Of a stretch of DNA of 60,498 bases, positions 26,670-36,617 are shown in pieces; position 1 is the stretch's first letter; each line of letters starts with the position of its first letter. The position numbers were made by a program, and so were the translations under genes. The notes beneath the pieces are model-generated. The model had not been told where the DNA came from, made no database searches, and saw only the letters and a program-made list of their open reading frames with translations. The stretch is from an uncultured Planctomycetaceae bacterium. Its GTDB lineage: Bacteria > Planctomycetota > Planctomycetia > Planctomycetales > Planctomycetaceae. The stretch is from the NCBI GenBank assembly GCA_903861195.1, contig CAIOTJ010000079.1, positions 1-60,498 of the forward strand, in the 5' to 3' direction.

Positions 26670-27521
26670 TCAGCCGAGAATTTTCTTCCGCAGGTTGGTC
26701 AACAACGTCACTGCGGCCCCGATGTCAGACTTTTGACGGACTCTGTCGTGGGCGATTTCCCGTTCAATCGTCAGCGGGCCGGTATAACCGATCGAGAGCA
26801 GGGTCCGCAGGTAGTTTTCCATGCCGACATCTCCCTCTCCCAGGGCCACTTCCGTCCCCCATTCGATTCCCCGCTTCCCCTCGGCGGCCCAGCGGGCATC
26901 TTTGCAGTGCACGCTGCGGACGTACTTGCCCACCTTCTGGAGAGCCTCAATCGGGTTGCCAGTCCCGTAAAGAATCATGTTCGCCGGATCAAAATTGATG
27001 AACAGGTTCGAACGGCCGACATCATGGATGAATTCCAGCAGGTGATCGGCGGTCTCCTGTCCCGTTTCGAGGTGCAGCTTCTGGTCGTTTCCGGCCACAT
27101 GGTCGAGCAGGTCGCGGGTGCAGCTGACGAGTTCTTTGTAATCGGTTCCCGACCGGTCGGCCGGGACAAATCCAATGTGCATCCCCACCGTGTCGCACCC
27201 CAGCAACTTGGTGAAGTCGGAGATTTCGGTCATCTCGGCCAGACGGGCGGCCCGAGTCTCGCGGGGGACCAGTCCCACGGTGCGGACCGTGGTGGGAATG
27301 TCGGCGTAACTCTCCCCGTCGAATCCGCCAAACACGCAGGTCACGGTGATTCCGGCGTCACGGCATTTTTTCAGAAATTCGTCCGCGGCCCGCGCATGAC
27401 GGGTCTGCTTGTGGGGCGAATGAATCTGCACCGTGGGAATCCCCAATTCCCGGGCGACATCGAGATGAACTCCAAGACCTGCGTCCACCGAAGTGAACAC
27501 GCCGATCGACCAAGGCTGCAT
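26670..27521 (-). CDS. Sugar phosphate isomerase/epimerase (xylose isomerase-like TIM barrel)
   Basis: The protein has 283 residues with AGGAG about 7 bases before the start. The likely metal ligands appear in order: Glu in HLETGQETADH, Asp in NFDPANMIL, His in VHCKDAR and Glu in LTIEREI. This is the AP endonuclease 2/xylose isomerase-like family, often encoded beside Gfo/Idh/MocA oxidoreductases in planctomycetes, as here with an 86-base gap. The probable reaction is isomerisation or epimerisation of a sugar or inositol-type compound; the substrate is not known. It is the first gene of the - strand operon. Confidence 0.85.
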   Translation of the reverse strand: MQPWSIGVFTSVDAGLGVHLDVARELGIPTVQIHSPHKQTRHARAADEFLKKCRDAGITVTCVFGGFDGESYADIPTTVRTVGLVPRETRAARLAEMTEISDFTKLLGCDTVGMHIGFVPADRSGTDYKELVSCTRDLLDHVAGNDQKLHLETGQETADHLLEFIHDVGRSNLFINFDPANMILYGTGNPIEALQKVGKYVRSVHCKDARWAAEGKRGIEWGTEVALGEGDVGMENYLRTLLSIGYTGPLTIEREIAHDRVRQKSDIGAAVTLLTNLRKKILG

Positions 27522-27630
27522 CGAGCTGCTCCTGCTGGGAAGTGTGGGCAATTGGTTTTCGATTGGTGGGGCGGATGATATGTTCACAGACCTCACCCAC
27601 GCAACCGCCCCCCCTCGACCCGACCCCGCC

Positions 27631-28101
27631 ATGATTCGCCTCAAGCACGTTCTCGTTCCGATCGACTTCAGCCAGCAGAGCGAACGGGCGACCGACTATG
27701 GCCTCACGCTCGCGCGGCAGTTTGGTGCGACCCTGCATCTGCTGCATGTCATTGAGGACCCGGTGGTCTACCTGCCGATGTACGAGAGCTATCCGGTTCC
27801 CACCCGGCAGCAATTCGAAACCTACGCCCAAGAGCGGCTCGACAATTGGATTCCCGAGGCGCTGTGCCACGGGGTCAAGGTCGAAACTGCCTGGAGACAT
27901 GGGCGTCCGGACGTCGAGATCGTCGACTATGCGTCCGACAGCGCCGTGGATCTGATTGTCATCGGCACGCATGGTCGCGGAATGGCGGCCCACCTGCTGT
28001 TGGGAAGCGTTGCGGAGAAAGTGGTCCGCAAGGCGTCCTGTCCCGTGCTGACGGTCCATGCTTCTGGACATCAGTTCGTCCCCGCCGTCCCCGAGTCATG
28101 A
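27631..28101 (+). CDS. Universal stress protein (UspA family)
   Basis: The protein has 156 residues. The start at 27631 gives MIRLKHVLVPIDFSQQSERA, a standard UspA N-terminus. The ATP-binding signature is near the end: GTHGRGMAAHLLLGSVAEKV, followed by SCPVLTV. Such proteins bind ATP and act in stress survival by poorly defined routes. The gene is divergent from the sugar isomerase-like gene with 109 bases between them. Its stop overlaps the start of the SUI1 gene (ATGA at 28098-28101). Confidence 0.9.
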   Translation: MIRLKHVLVPIDFSQQSERATDYGLTLARQFGATLHLLHVIEDPVVYLPMYESYPVPTRQQFETYAQERLDNWIPEALCHGVKVETAWRHGRPDVEIVDYASDSAVDLIVIGTHGRGMAAHLLLGSVAEKVVRKASCPVLTVHASGHQFVPAVPES

Positions 28102-28457
28102 CCCGTCTCTTCAGCGGAACCCCCTGGGATCGTCCCCCTACCTGCGAACGCTGTGGGGAACTCGTGGCGGCCTGTCATTGTCCCCCACCCCCTCCCCCAC
28201 GTCCCAGCGGCGATCCCTCACGCCAGACGGTGCGGATCCGTCGCGAAAAACGGCAGAAGGGAAAGCTGGTGACGGTCGTCTCCGGACTCTCCGCCAGTCA
28301 GACCGACCTTCCCGAATTGCTCGCCAAGTTGAAGTCTTCCCTCGGAACCGGCGGGACCCTCGACGAAGACACCCTGGTGATCCAGGGAGAGCTGGTGGAG
28401 CGGGTTTCGGCCGCCTTGTCCAAGTTGGGCTACAAGGTTAAGCCCCAGGGTGGATGA
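28098..28457 (+). CDS. SUI1/eIF1-like (YciH family) translation factor with N-terminal zinc ribbon
   Basis: The protein has 119 residues. Residues 1-30 hold a likely zinc-binding CERCGELVAACHC motif, then a proline run. From about residue 45 a SUI1 domain follows: RQKGKLVTVVSGLS, LLAKLKSSLGTGGTL, LVIQGELVERV and LSKLGYKVKPQGG. In bacteria these YciH-type proteins resemble eIF1 and can influence initiation-site selection; most are not essential. It overlaps the universal stress gene by 4 bases, so it is probably coordinated with stress. Confidence 0.9.
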   Translation: MTRLFSGTPWDRPPTCERCGELVAACHCPPPPPPRPSGDPSRQTVRIRREKRQKGKLVTVVSGLSASQTDLPELLAKLKSSLGTGGTLDEDTLVIQGELVERVSAALSKLGYKVKPQGG

Positions 28458-28662
28458 GGAGGTGGGCCCCGCAGTCTTGCGTCCGTCCAGTCCCGACGGC
28501 CCCGTAGTCACCGATCGGTGCTGCGGCCGGTCAGGCCCAACGGTGAATCGTTGTGCAAGCACTGGCCCCAGCTCGGAACTTCGCCGACAGAATCGCTGCG
28601 TCGAGCCACCCAATGGGCCGCCCGGTCCCGTCCAGACGGCCGCACCTGAGACTGCCAGCATG

Positions 28663-31600
28663 TCAGCTGCCGGCGGAACCGGTCGCGGGGACATCAGGGG
28701 GCAGCACGGGAGTTCGTCCCCCCGCACCGAGGGGAGCCGCGCTCGCCGGAACGACCACTCCGGCGATGTCGGGAGAAGCCTCTCCGTAGCTCGAGGAGGT
28801 GACCTCTTCGCGGCTGCGGCGATTCCAGCCCAGCACCTGCGCCAGCCAGCGCTGGATCTCCAGCATGAGACTGAGAGCGGCCGGGACGAAAATCAGCGTG
28901 AGGATCGTCGATACCACCAGCCCCCCCAGCAGCACGGCCCCAATTCCGCGGTACAACTCACTTCCGGCACCCGGGGCAATCACGAGGGGCAACAACCCCG
29001 CCAGGCCGCTGAGCGTGGTCATGAAGATGGGCCGGATGCGGTCCCGCAGACTTTCGAGAATCGCATCCGCGATCGGCATATCGTTTTCCCGGATGTTGGC
29101 GATCGATTGCTCGACAATCAGAATCGGGTTGTTCACCACCGTTCCGACCAGCATGAAGAACCCCAGCATGGTCAGCACATCGAGAGAGGGGGGTTCGGTG
29201 CGGCCCAGCAGGAAGACATTCATCATCCAGAGACCGATAAAGCCCCCCACGGCCCCGAGGGGAATGGTCAACATCACCACAAACGGATAGAGCCACGATT
29301 CGAACGTCGCGGCCATCATCAGGTAGGTCACCAGCACCGCCAGCAGAAAGTTGTTCCGCATCGACGACCAGGTGGAGACCAGCTTGTCAGCAGTTCCCGC
29401 GAGTTCGATGCGATACCCTCCCTGGATCAGAGTCGGGTCGTTCTGCAGCGGTTGACGAATCTCCTTGTCGATCACCTCCATGGCGGTTTCGAGTGGAAAA
29501 TTCGCCGGGGGAGTGACTTCGATCCGAATGGTCCGTTGGCGGGTGCGATGATTGATCTGCTCGGGACCACTGCTCAACTTCACATCGGCAACGGCCCCCA
29601 GGGGGACCAGTTGCCCCGTGGGCATGGCGATCGGCAGCGAGTCGAGGTCCTGGGTACGGCTGGCGAAGGCCGTCTCCCCCATGATCCGCAAATCAATCCG
29701 ATCCCCCCCGGAGTAAAAATCGGTCGCATAGGCCCCGTCGACGAGGGCGTCCACGGCATAGCCCAGGTCGTCGGCCGTGATCCTCAAGTCGGCCGCCTGC
29801 TCCCATTTGGGAGTGACATGCACTTCGGGATTCGACAGGTCGAGACTGGGTTGGGGAATGGCCTGGGCCCCCGGGATCAACTGGGTCATCCGGGGTTGCC
29901 CCTGGTCATCGAGGACCGGCTGTCCCGTCTGGGGATCCAGAACCGGTCGCGGAGTGACAACCTGTCCCAGAATCCGGCCCCCAATCTCCACCAGCTTGGT
30001 GAGTTCTGGACCGGTGATGGCGATTTCAATGGTCCGGCCACCGGTGATGTTCTGTTCGAACAGGCTGGACTGCTTGGCGACCACGAAAGTGCCGGGAAGC
30101 TTGGCGGCCACACTTTGAATGAGCGGCACCAGTTCGGCAACCCGGTTGGTGTCATGGGCGCGAATTCCCATGAAGACCGACCGTGAGCGGGCTACGAAGA
30201 AGAAGTCTTCAATGATGGGGAACTTCAGGTTGGCCGCCTCGGGAGTTCCCGGATCGACATCGAAATAGGGACGCAACTCTCCCTCGACCAGTTCCCCCAT
30301 ATCCCGCAACTGGTTGAGGTTGTAACCCGGGGGAGGAATGAGGATGCCCATCACCAGGTTACGGTTCCCTGTGGGCAAGTATTCCACCTTGGGGGTCAGC
30401 AGCCAACTCAGCAGGATGCCTCCCCCCACGAACAGCAGAATCATGAATGCGCGGGTCAGGCCACCGAATGGCCCCTGCATCACCCGCCGGTTGAATCCCA
30501 CGACCAGCTCGACAAACCAGCCCGCCATCAGGTCCATGGGCCGCAACAGGAAGCGGTCCAGAACGCTCCACGCGAGGCGGGGCAGGGCCCAGACCATCTT
30601 GACCCAGGGGGCCTTGCCATCGAGGGCCGTGGGAGAGGTGAACCAGTCCACGAGGCGATTCCTGCCGGGCTCTGGGTTGCGCAACAGCCGCATCGATGCC
30701 GTGGGGACCACGGTGATGGCCACCAGCATCGAGAAACCCACCGACGCACTGATGGCCAGGGCGATGTCACGGAAGAGCTGTCCCGCCTCTTCCTTGATCA
30801 TGAGAATCGGCAGGAACACGACCAGATTGGCGATCGTGGCATTCAGCAGGGCCCCGGTCACCTCCGAAGCACCCCGCACGGAAGCGGTCAGCGGGCTGTC
30901 TCCCAACTGCCAGCGACGAAAGATGTTCTCCAGCATGACGATCGCGTTGTCGACCAGCATCCCGACCGCAAACGCCAGTCCCCCCAGGGCGGGAACATTC
31001 AGTGAACGCCCCATCAACTTCATCATCAGGAAGGCCCCGATGGTGCTCACGATGATGTGGATGAAAATAATGATCGTCGACCGGCCATTCCGCAGGAACA
31101 GCAGCAGGGTGATGAAGGTCAGCACCGCCCCTTCGACCAGGTTGTCGACCACCAGTTGGCGGGCCGAGTAGATGTACTCTGTCTCGTCGTAGACCTGCAC
31201 CAATTCCAGGCCCTGCTGTCTAAGCACCCCCTCATTGAGCTGTTCCGCCGCCTTGGCCAGGCTCTCCTGCACGTCAAGCACGTTCGCGCCGATCGATCGT
31301 TGGCAATTTACCGCGATGCAAAAGCTGCCGAAGCGGGCCACGAAGCCGTCGGGTTTCTTGTGTCCTTTGACCACCTCGGCCACATCCCGAACGTAGACGG
31401 GAATGCCGTCACGTCGTGCGACAATGACGTTCTCGACCTGCTCCAGTGAACGGAACTGCCCGAGGGTTCGCACGGAATATCGTCGTTTCTGTTCCCAGAA
31501 ATCACCCCCGGAGCTGTCTTTGTTCTGCATGCGCAGCGCCATCCGCAGGTCGTTGATCGTCAACTGCCGCGCCGCCAGTTTCTCGGGGTTGACAATCACC

Positions 31601-32310
31601 TGCACTTCTTCTTCCCGTCCTCCGAGCACGTTGGAGTTGGACACCCCCGGGACGGTCTCGAACTTCGCCTCGATGAAATCCTCGGCGAATTTCCGCAAGG
31701 TGGTGACGTCGATGGTGTCGGGAATCAGTTCCTTCAGGGCCGGAAAATCCTTCGCCGCAGTCTGCAGCCGCAAACTCCGAACGCCGCCGTTGCGGGCACG
31801 AATCGCGGGGGCGAGCGCATCGGTCACTTCGGGATGCTGACGGGCGAAGTCCTCCAATTCACTGACCGTTGCCGTCCGCTGCATGAGAATGAACCAGGCG
31901 ATCGGACGGTCGGCGGCGTTTGAGGTGGTGATGACCGGTTCCTTCACCTCGGGAGGGTAGAAGGGGACCTGTTGCAGACGCGAATTGACCTTGATTTCCG
32001 CGGTCGACATATCGGTGCCGACCGGGAATTCCAGGGTGATTCGGCCCATCGAGTCCATTGACTCGGAAGTCATTTTGCTGACCCCCTCGACACTCTTGAG
32101 CTGCTTCTCCTGCTCCTGCACCACCACCCGTTCGACTTCCTGCGGACTGGCTCCCGGCCAGATGGTGTCGATCGACAGGGTGGGGGTCTGCACCTCGGGA
32201 ATCAGCTGCATGGGCATGGCCAGCATGGCCAGCACACCAAACAACGTGACCAGGATGACCCCGACGGCCACTTTGACCGGGTTGCGGACGAATGATTCGA
32301 TCAACTGCAT
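28663..32310 (-). CDS. RND family efflux permease (AcrB/MdtC-like)
   Basis: The protein has 1215 residues, somewhat longer than typical AcrB (about 1050). It has an N-terminal helix (VAVGVILVTLFGVLAMLAMP), then the porter domain (TIWPGASPQEVERVVVQEQ). The central transmembrane bundle with the proton-relay region is GLAFAVGMLVDNAIVMLEN, where Asp is kept and AcrB has Asp-Asp. The second half has GFFMLVGTVVNNPILIVEQ. The extra length is in the middle linker and the C-terminal tail. It pairs with the membrane fusion protein gene 76 bases upstream. No outer-membrane channel gene is in the window. The substrates are unknown. Confidence 0.93.
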   Translation of the reverse strand: MQLIESFVRNPVKVAVGVILVTLFGVLAMLAMPMQLIPEVQTPTLSIDTIWPGASPQEVERVVVQEQEKQLKSVEGVSKMTSESMDSMGRITLEFPVGTDMSTAEIKVNSRLQQVPFYPPEVKEPVITTSNAADRPIAWFILMQRTATVSELEDFARQHPEVTDALAPAIRARNGGVRSLRLQTAAKDFPALKELIPDTIDVTTLRKFAEDFIEAKFETVPGVSNSNVLGGREEEVQVIVNPEKLAARQLTINDLRMALRMQNKDSSGGDFWEQKRRYSVRTLGQFRSLEQVENVIVARRDGIPVYVRDVAEVVKGHKKPDGFVARFGSFCIAVNCQRSIGANVLDVQESLAKAAEQLNEGVLRQQGLELVQVYDETEYIYSARQLVVDNLVEGAVLTFITLLLFLRNGRSTIIIFIHIIVSTIGAFLMMKLMGRSLNVPALGGLAFAVGMLVDNAIVMLENIFRRWQLGDSPLTASVRGASEVTGALLNATIANLVVFLPILMIKEEAGQLFRDIALAISASVGFSMLVAITVVPTASMRLLRNPEPGRNRLVDWFTSPTALDGKAPWVKMVWALPRLAWSVLDRFLLRPMDLMAGWFVELVVGFNRRVMQGPFGGLTRAFMILLFVGGGILLSWLLTPKVEYLPTGNRNLVMGILIPPPGYNLNQLRDMGELVEGELRPYFDVDPGTPEAANLKFPIIEDFFFVARSRSVFMGIRAHDTNRVAELVPLIQSVAAKLPGTFVVAKQSSLFEQNITGGRTIEIAITGPELTKLVEIGGRILGQVVTPRPVLDPQTGQPVLDDQGQPRMTQLIPGAQAIPQPSLDLSNPEVHVTPKWEQAADLRITADDLGYAVDALVDGAYATDFYSGGDRIDLRIMGETAFASRTQDLDSLPIAMPTGQLVPLGAVADVKLSSGPEQINHRTRQRTIRIEVTPPANFPLETAMEVIDKEIRQPLQNDPTLIQGGYRIELAGTADKLVSTWSSMRNNFLLAVLVTYLMMAATFESWLYPFVVMLTIPLGAVGGFIGLWMMNVFLLGRTEPPSLDVLTMLGFFMLVGTVVNNPILIVEQSIANIRENDMPIADAILESLRDRIRPIFMTTLSGLAGLLPLVIAPGAGSELYRGIGAVLLGGLVVSTILTLIFVPAALSLMLEIQRWLAQVLGWNRRSREEVTSSSYGEASPDIAGVVVPASAAPLGAGGRTPVLPPDVPATGSAGS

Positions 32311-32386
32311 GGTTCAGACTCGAAGGGGGCCAGTGCAGGGGCAACAGGCGGACGCGGAATTCCTGGAACGTGGCTGACGGGGCCGG

Positions 32387-33760
32387 TCACCGGGCCACAG
32401 CGTCCCGGGGAGTGGTGGAAAACTTCACCGGCTGGCCGGGACGCAGACGCTCATTCCCCTCCACCACCACCAGGTCGTTGGCCCGCAGTCCTGACTCGGG
32501 TGAGACGGGGGTCACCTGAATGTCCCCACCATCGGCCACCCCCAGCTCGACTGGAACCGGACGCACTGTTCCCTCACCCGGTTTGTCCGGGGTGGGAACA
32601 ATCGCATAGACCATGGGGATTCTTCCCCCCAGCACCACCGCGTCTTTCGAGACCAGCAGCGACGATTTCTGACGCCCCACCGGCAGGATGGCCCGGGCCA
32701 GCATTCCCGATTTCAGTTCGTGAGTCACCGGGCCCCCTTCAAGACGGCTGGCCCTTCGCGGATTCCGCACCCGAATCAACACGGGAAAGGACCGCGACTT
32801 CACATCGGCCTGGGGAACGATCGCCTGGATTTTCCCCAGAAAGGAACGGGCCTTCGTGGCATTGACCTCGACCCGCACCTCTTCACCCACCTCGAGGTCT
32901 GTGATCGCATCTTCATTGACGTTCACCCGGATGTCGACCGAGTCGAGTTCCGCCATCTCGACGACCGATTCACCATCGCGAATCCAGTGCCCCACCTCGG
33001 TAAACTCCGCGGTGACATACCCCGTGAAATAGGCCCGAATGGTGTACTTCTTCATCCGGTCCTTGATGAGATTCACCTGTTCCTGCTGCGAGGCCATCTT
33101 CGCCTCCAGTTGGCGGATTTTCTGCTCCCGAGGTCCTTCAAAGACGAGCCGTCGGGCTGCCTGTGCTTCGAGGAACATCGCCTCGGTCTCCTCGGCCTTG
33201 GCCCGGGCGGAATCGATCGCCTCTTGCGAGGTGCTGCGCTTGGCGGCGAGGGCCTGCTGTCGCTCGTAGTTGGAATTGGCGTTGTCGCGACTGGCCTTGG
33301 CGGCGGCGAGACGGGCGTCGGCCTGCTGTTTTTCCACCGGGAACGATTTCTCAGACTCGGCCAGCTCTTCCTGGCGATGCCTGAGCTCGGCCTCGGCATG
33401 CGCCAGCTCAATTGCAATGGTACCGGTCAGGACCTGGGCCAGAACTTCGCCCTCCTCCACATAATCCCCTTCATTGTGGGCGAACTCCACGATCCGACCC
33501 GAGACCGCGCTGCCGATCACCGCTTTGCGGGCGGGCGTCACCGTCCCCACGAAGGCCTGCCCGCTCGAGACTTCACGCTCGTGCACCGATACCACCCGGA
33601 CGGGCGCGGGACCCTGCGACCAAGCAAACTCCGCCCAACAGAAATGGGACAGCAGGCTGCCTGCCAGGCATCCCCAGACGAACCACTGCGATTGAGCCGT
33701 ACCGGGGGGAGCGAATGCGCCGGAATGGCGTGACAAACTGGAAATCGTGAATGGGCGCAT
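32387..33760 (-). CDS. Periplasmic membrane fusion protein of the RND pump
   Basis: The protein has 457 residues. An N-terminal hydrophobic segment (WGCLAGSLLSHFCWAEFAW) leads into VSVHEREVSSGQAFVGTV and the lipoyl-like phrase ISGR-type GSAVSGRIVEFAHNEGDYV. A long alpha-helical hairpin (residues about 120-220) follows, then the beta-barrel part ending with a C-terminal LGVADGGDIQVTP. This is the HlyD/AcrA family. It is the first gene of a two-gene operon with the RND permease and is divergent from the DUF255 gene at 33981. Confidence 0.9.
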   Translation of the reverse strand: MRPFTISSLSRHSGAFAPPGTAQSQWFVWGCLAGSLLSHFCWAEFAWSQGPAPVRVVSVHEREVSSGQAFVGTVTPARKAVIGSAVSGRIVEFAHNEGDYVEEGEVLAQVLTGTIAIELAHAEAELRHRQEELAESEKSFPVEKQQADARLAAAKASRDNANSNYERQQALAAKRSTSQEAIDSARAKAEETEAMFLEAQAARRLVFEGPREQKIRQLEAKMASQQEQVNLIKDRMKKYTIRAYFTGYVTAEFTEVGHWIRDGESVVEMAELDSVDIRVNVNEDAITDLEVGEEVRVEVNATKARSFLGKIQAIVPQADVKSRSFPVLIRVRNPRRASRLEGGPVTHELKSGMLARAILPVGRQKSSLLVSKDAVVLGGRIPMVYAIVPTPDKPGEGTVRPVPVELGVADGGDIQVTPVSPESGLRANDLVVVEGNERLRPGQPVKFSTTPRDAVAR

Positions 33761-33857
33761 GAAGCGGGAAGCCTGGGACCCTTGATTCGGCCGCGATTCT
33801 GGTCAGGGCCGAGAATCCTTCGCATGCTAAGTGATTGGACCAACTTCAATCAACAGT

Positions 33858-33891
33858 TCTTGATCAGATTGGGGCGACGAACTGATCAAGA
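33858..33891. repeat. Perfect 10-bp inverted repeat between divergent genes
   Basis: TCTTGATCAG at 33858-33867 is matched by CTGATCAAGA at 33882-33891, with 14 bases between. Each arm contains the palindrome TGATCA. It lies in the 220-base gap between the membrane fusion protein gene (starting at 33760) and the DUF255 gene (starting at 33981). A dimeric repressor site or a stem-loop in a leader are both possible. Confidence 0.55.
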
Positions 33892-33980
33892 CGGGATCTC
33901 GGGGATCGGTTAGACTCAGTTCGCCAGAATGGCTGGCCAGGAACAGTTCAGGGAACGGAGAACGCGTCAGGAGCATGACC

Positions 33981-36617
33981 ATGCACGCCCCAACATCGTG
34001 GACTGCCTGTTCTGGGCAGAACCGTGCCGGATGGCCGTGTCCGGGGGTTGTGGATTGGCCGAGGGTTTGGCGGCGGTTCGCCGGCTGGCTTCTGATCTGG
34101 GCCGTAGCCACCCCTCCCGTGTTTTCGCGGGATGAGAAACCGGCCCGCAAAGCCCCCTCCAGCCAGCCGAACCGATTGGCGCGCGAGACCAGTCCCTATC
34201 TTTTAGCGCATGCCCGCAATCCCGTGGATTGGTTTCCCTGGGGGCCAGAGGCCCTCGAGAAAGCCCGCCGCGAAGACAAACCGATTTTCCTTTCGATCGG
34301 TTACAGCAGTTGCCACTGGTGTCATGTGATGGAGGAGAAGGTCTTCTCCAATCCGGAAATCGCCGAATACATGAATCGGCATTTTGTCTGCATCAAAGTC
34401 GATCGGGAAGAGCGTCCCGATCTCGACGACATCTATATGGCGGCGTTGCAGGCCTACTACCGCCGCATTGGCAGTCCCCAGTCTGGGGGATGGCCCCTGT
34501 CGCTGTTTCTGACTCCCGACGCCCGGCCACTGGGTGGGGGCACCTACATTCCCCCCACATCTGAAGACGACGGCCGGACCGGTTTCCCGGATCTGATGCG
34601 CAATCTGGTGGCGGCCTGGAGCACTCCCGAGTCGCGGAAGACCCTCAATGACAACGCCACCGTCCTGGTAGAGGACTTGAAGGTGTCGCAGCGGCCTCCA
34701 CCAGCTCTGACGCGTCCCGAACTCAGCCCGGAACTGGCTGGACAGACCTGGAAGGCCCTGCAGGGCTCGTTTGATCCGGAGCATGGCGGATTTGGTTTTT
34801 CTCCCCGCGCCCCCCAACGTCCCAAGTTTCCAGTGCCGCCGAAACTGGTCTTTCTCGAACAGATTTGCCGGGGGCCGGCCCAGGACCAGGCGGAAGAAGC
34901 GGCCCGGATGCTGGACCTCACCCTGGCCCGCATGGCGGCTGGAGGCATCCATGATCATGTGGGGGGGGGATTCCACCGCTACAGCACCGACCGCGCCTGG
35001 CGCATCCCGCACTTTGAGAAAATGCTGTACGACAACGCCCAACTGGCGTCCGTCTACACCGCCGCGTATTCCCGGACCCGTCAACGGTCTTACCGCGAGG
35101 TGGCCGAAGGGATCCTGGAATTCGTCCTGCGGGAAATGACCGATTCCCGGGGGGGGTTCTACGCGGCCCTGGACGCCGACGCCAACGGGGTTGAGGGGGC
35201 CTATTATGCCTGGAGTCTGGATCAGCTGCAGGAAGTGCTCTCGGCCGAGGAACTGGGCGTCTGCCAACAGGTTTACGGAGTCTCCGGAACACCGAATTTC
35301 GAGGAAGGATTCGTCCTGCTGCGGAACGAGTCTCTGGAAGACTCGGCCGCCAAACTCCAATTGACCATGGATGCGCTCGAGGCCTCGTTGGCCGGGATCC
35401 ATCGTAAATTGCTCCGGGAGCGTGTGCGGCGCAAGCCTCCCGCCCGCGACGACAAGATTCTGTGTGGCTGGAATGGACTGATGATTGCCGCCCTGGCGGA
35501 GGCCAGCGTGGTGTTCGAACGCCCCGAATACCTGCGGGCCGCCCGCGAGGCTGCCGAGTTCATTCTGAAGGAGATGCGCCAGGAGAACGGCCGTTTCTAT
35601 CGCAGTTACTGTCGTGGCGAGGCCCGGCACGACGCCTATCTCGAAGACTATGCGTTTCTGGTGCGTGGCCTGCTGGCTCTGGGGACCGCCTCGCGGGATG
35701 ACCGGTGGTTCACCGCTGCCCGTCGACTGACCGACCTGCAGCTGCAGTTGTTCTGGGACAAATCCCGGGGTGGATGCTTCGCGACAAGCACCGAACACGA
35801 AACCTTGCTGATCCGCACCAAACCCCTCGTGGATTCGGTACTTCCTTCGGGAAACAGTGTCACCGCGATCAATCTGCTGGAGATCGCCCGGATCAGTGGC
35901 GAGCCCGAGTACCGCCGCCAGGCCGAGAGCCTGCTGCGTGAATTCGCCCCTCACCTGGCAGATCGTCCGGAGGGTCTGTCCCATCTGGCGACCGCCGTGT
36001 TGCGCGCGCTGTCTGCAGAGAATCCCCCGCCGGCGGCGCGTCCGTCCGCACCCATCAAGCTGATGTCGAATTCCGAAGACCGTCCGGCCGAATCCGCTCC
36101 GCGCCGCAAACCCGCGGCGAAGGTGAATGCCGAGGTGCTGCTCTCGGCCGATCCGCTTCCTCCCGGGGGAACCTGTCGCGTGCTCGTCTTGCTCGAGATC
36201 GCGCCGGGCTGGCACATTCATGGCAATCCGGCGGGTGATCCCGAAGGAGACAACGCCACCGAACTGGAACTCGATTCGGAATTGGGGTTGAAACTGCAGA
36301 ACATCGAATACCCCCGGCCGCGGGTGGTGGAACGCGATGATGACCTGCCTCCCGCCCGGTACCTCGAGGGCAAGGTCGCGATCCGGGCCACCCTGCAGAT
36401 TCCAAAGGAGTCGGCCGGCAAGACCGAAGAACTCCCCTTCGAACTGCTCTACCAGGCCTGCAACGCTGCCTCATGTCTTCGGCCGCAGACTCTCAAGCTG
36501 ATGGTCCCCGTGCGGATCGCCCGCAAACTGAGCGAGGCCCGGCCGGCTCACGAAGACCAATTCCAGAACCCTCCGGCGAAGCCCAAGTCGCCGCCGACCA
36601 AAACCCGACGTGGCTGA
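33981..36617 (+). CDS. DUF255 thioredoxin-like protein fused to a DsbD N-terminal-type domain
   Basis: The protein has 878 residues; the start at 33981 has AGGAG 7 bases upstream. A signal-like region precedes residue 55. The DUF255 (YyaL/SPATA20-like) core has [20 protein letters not shown], then the thioredoxin-like [20 protein letters not shown] with a CHWC pair. A (alpha/alpha)-barrel-like region follows, including [15 protein letters not shown] and [14 protein letters not shown]. From about residue 715 there is a DsbD N-terminal/DsbC-corrector type domain ([29 protein letters not shown]) with a further Cys pair. The fusion suggests an exported thiol-redox function. It overlaps gpsA at TGATG. 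Confidence 0.85.
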   Translation: MHAPTSWTACSGQNRAGWPCPGVVDWPRVWRRFAGWLLIWAVATPPVFSRDEKPARKAPSSQPNRLARETSPYLLAHARNPVDWFPWGPEALEKARREDKPIFLSIGYSSCHWCHVMEEKVFSNPEIAEYMNRHFVCIKVDREERPDLDDIYMAALQAYYRRIGSPQSGGWPLSLFLTPDARPLGGGTYIPPTSEDDGRTGFPDLMRNLVAAWSTPESRKTLNDNATVLVEDLKVSQRPPPALTRPELSPELAGQTWKALQGSFDPEHGGFGFSPRAPQRPKFPVPPKLVFLEQICRGPAQDQAEEAARMLDLTLARMAAGGIHDHVGGGFHRYSTDRAWRIPHFEKMLYDNAQLASVYTAAYSRTRQRSYREVAEGILEFVLREMTDSRGGFYAALDADANGVEGAYYAWSLDQLQEVLSAEELGVCQQVYGVSGTPNFEEGFVLLRNESLEDSAAKLQLTMDALEASLAGIHRKLLRERVRRKPPARDDKILCGWNGLMIAALAEASVVFERPEYLRAAREAAEFILKEMRQENGRFYRSYCRGEARHDAYLEDYAFLVRGLLALGTASRDDRWFTAARRLTDLQLQLFWDKSRGGCFATSTEHETLLIRTKPLVDSVLPSGNSVTAINLLEIARISGEPEYRRQAESLLREFAPHLADRPEGLSHLATAVLRALSAENPPPAARPSAPIKLMSNSEDRPAESAPRRKPAAKVNAEVLLSADPLPPGGTCRVLVLLEIAPGWHIHGNPAGDPEGDNATELELDSELGLKLQNIEYPRPRVVERDDDLPPARYLEGKVAIRATLQIPKESAGKTEELPFELLYQACNAASCLRPQTLKLMVPVRIARKLSEARPAHEDQFQNPPAKPKSPPTKTRRG

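Noticed and set aside
28450-30186. A 578-residue open frame on the + strand opposite the RND permease
   Set aside because: It is rich in His, Gln and Gly with no family motif and lies entirely antisense to the RND coding frame.
34203-36221. A 672-residue open frame on the - strand opposite the DUF255 gene
   Set aside because: Its sequence has no family motif and overlaps the clearly recognised DUF255 protein.
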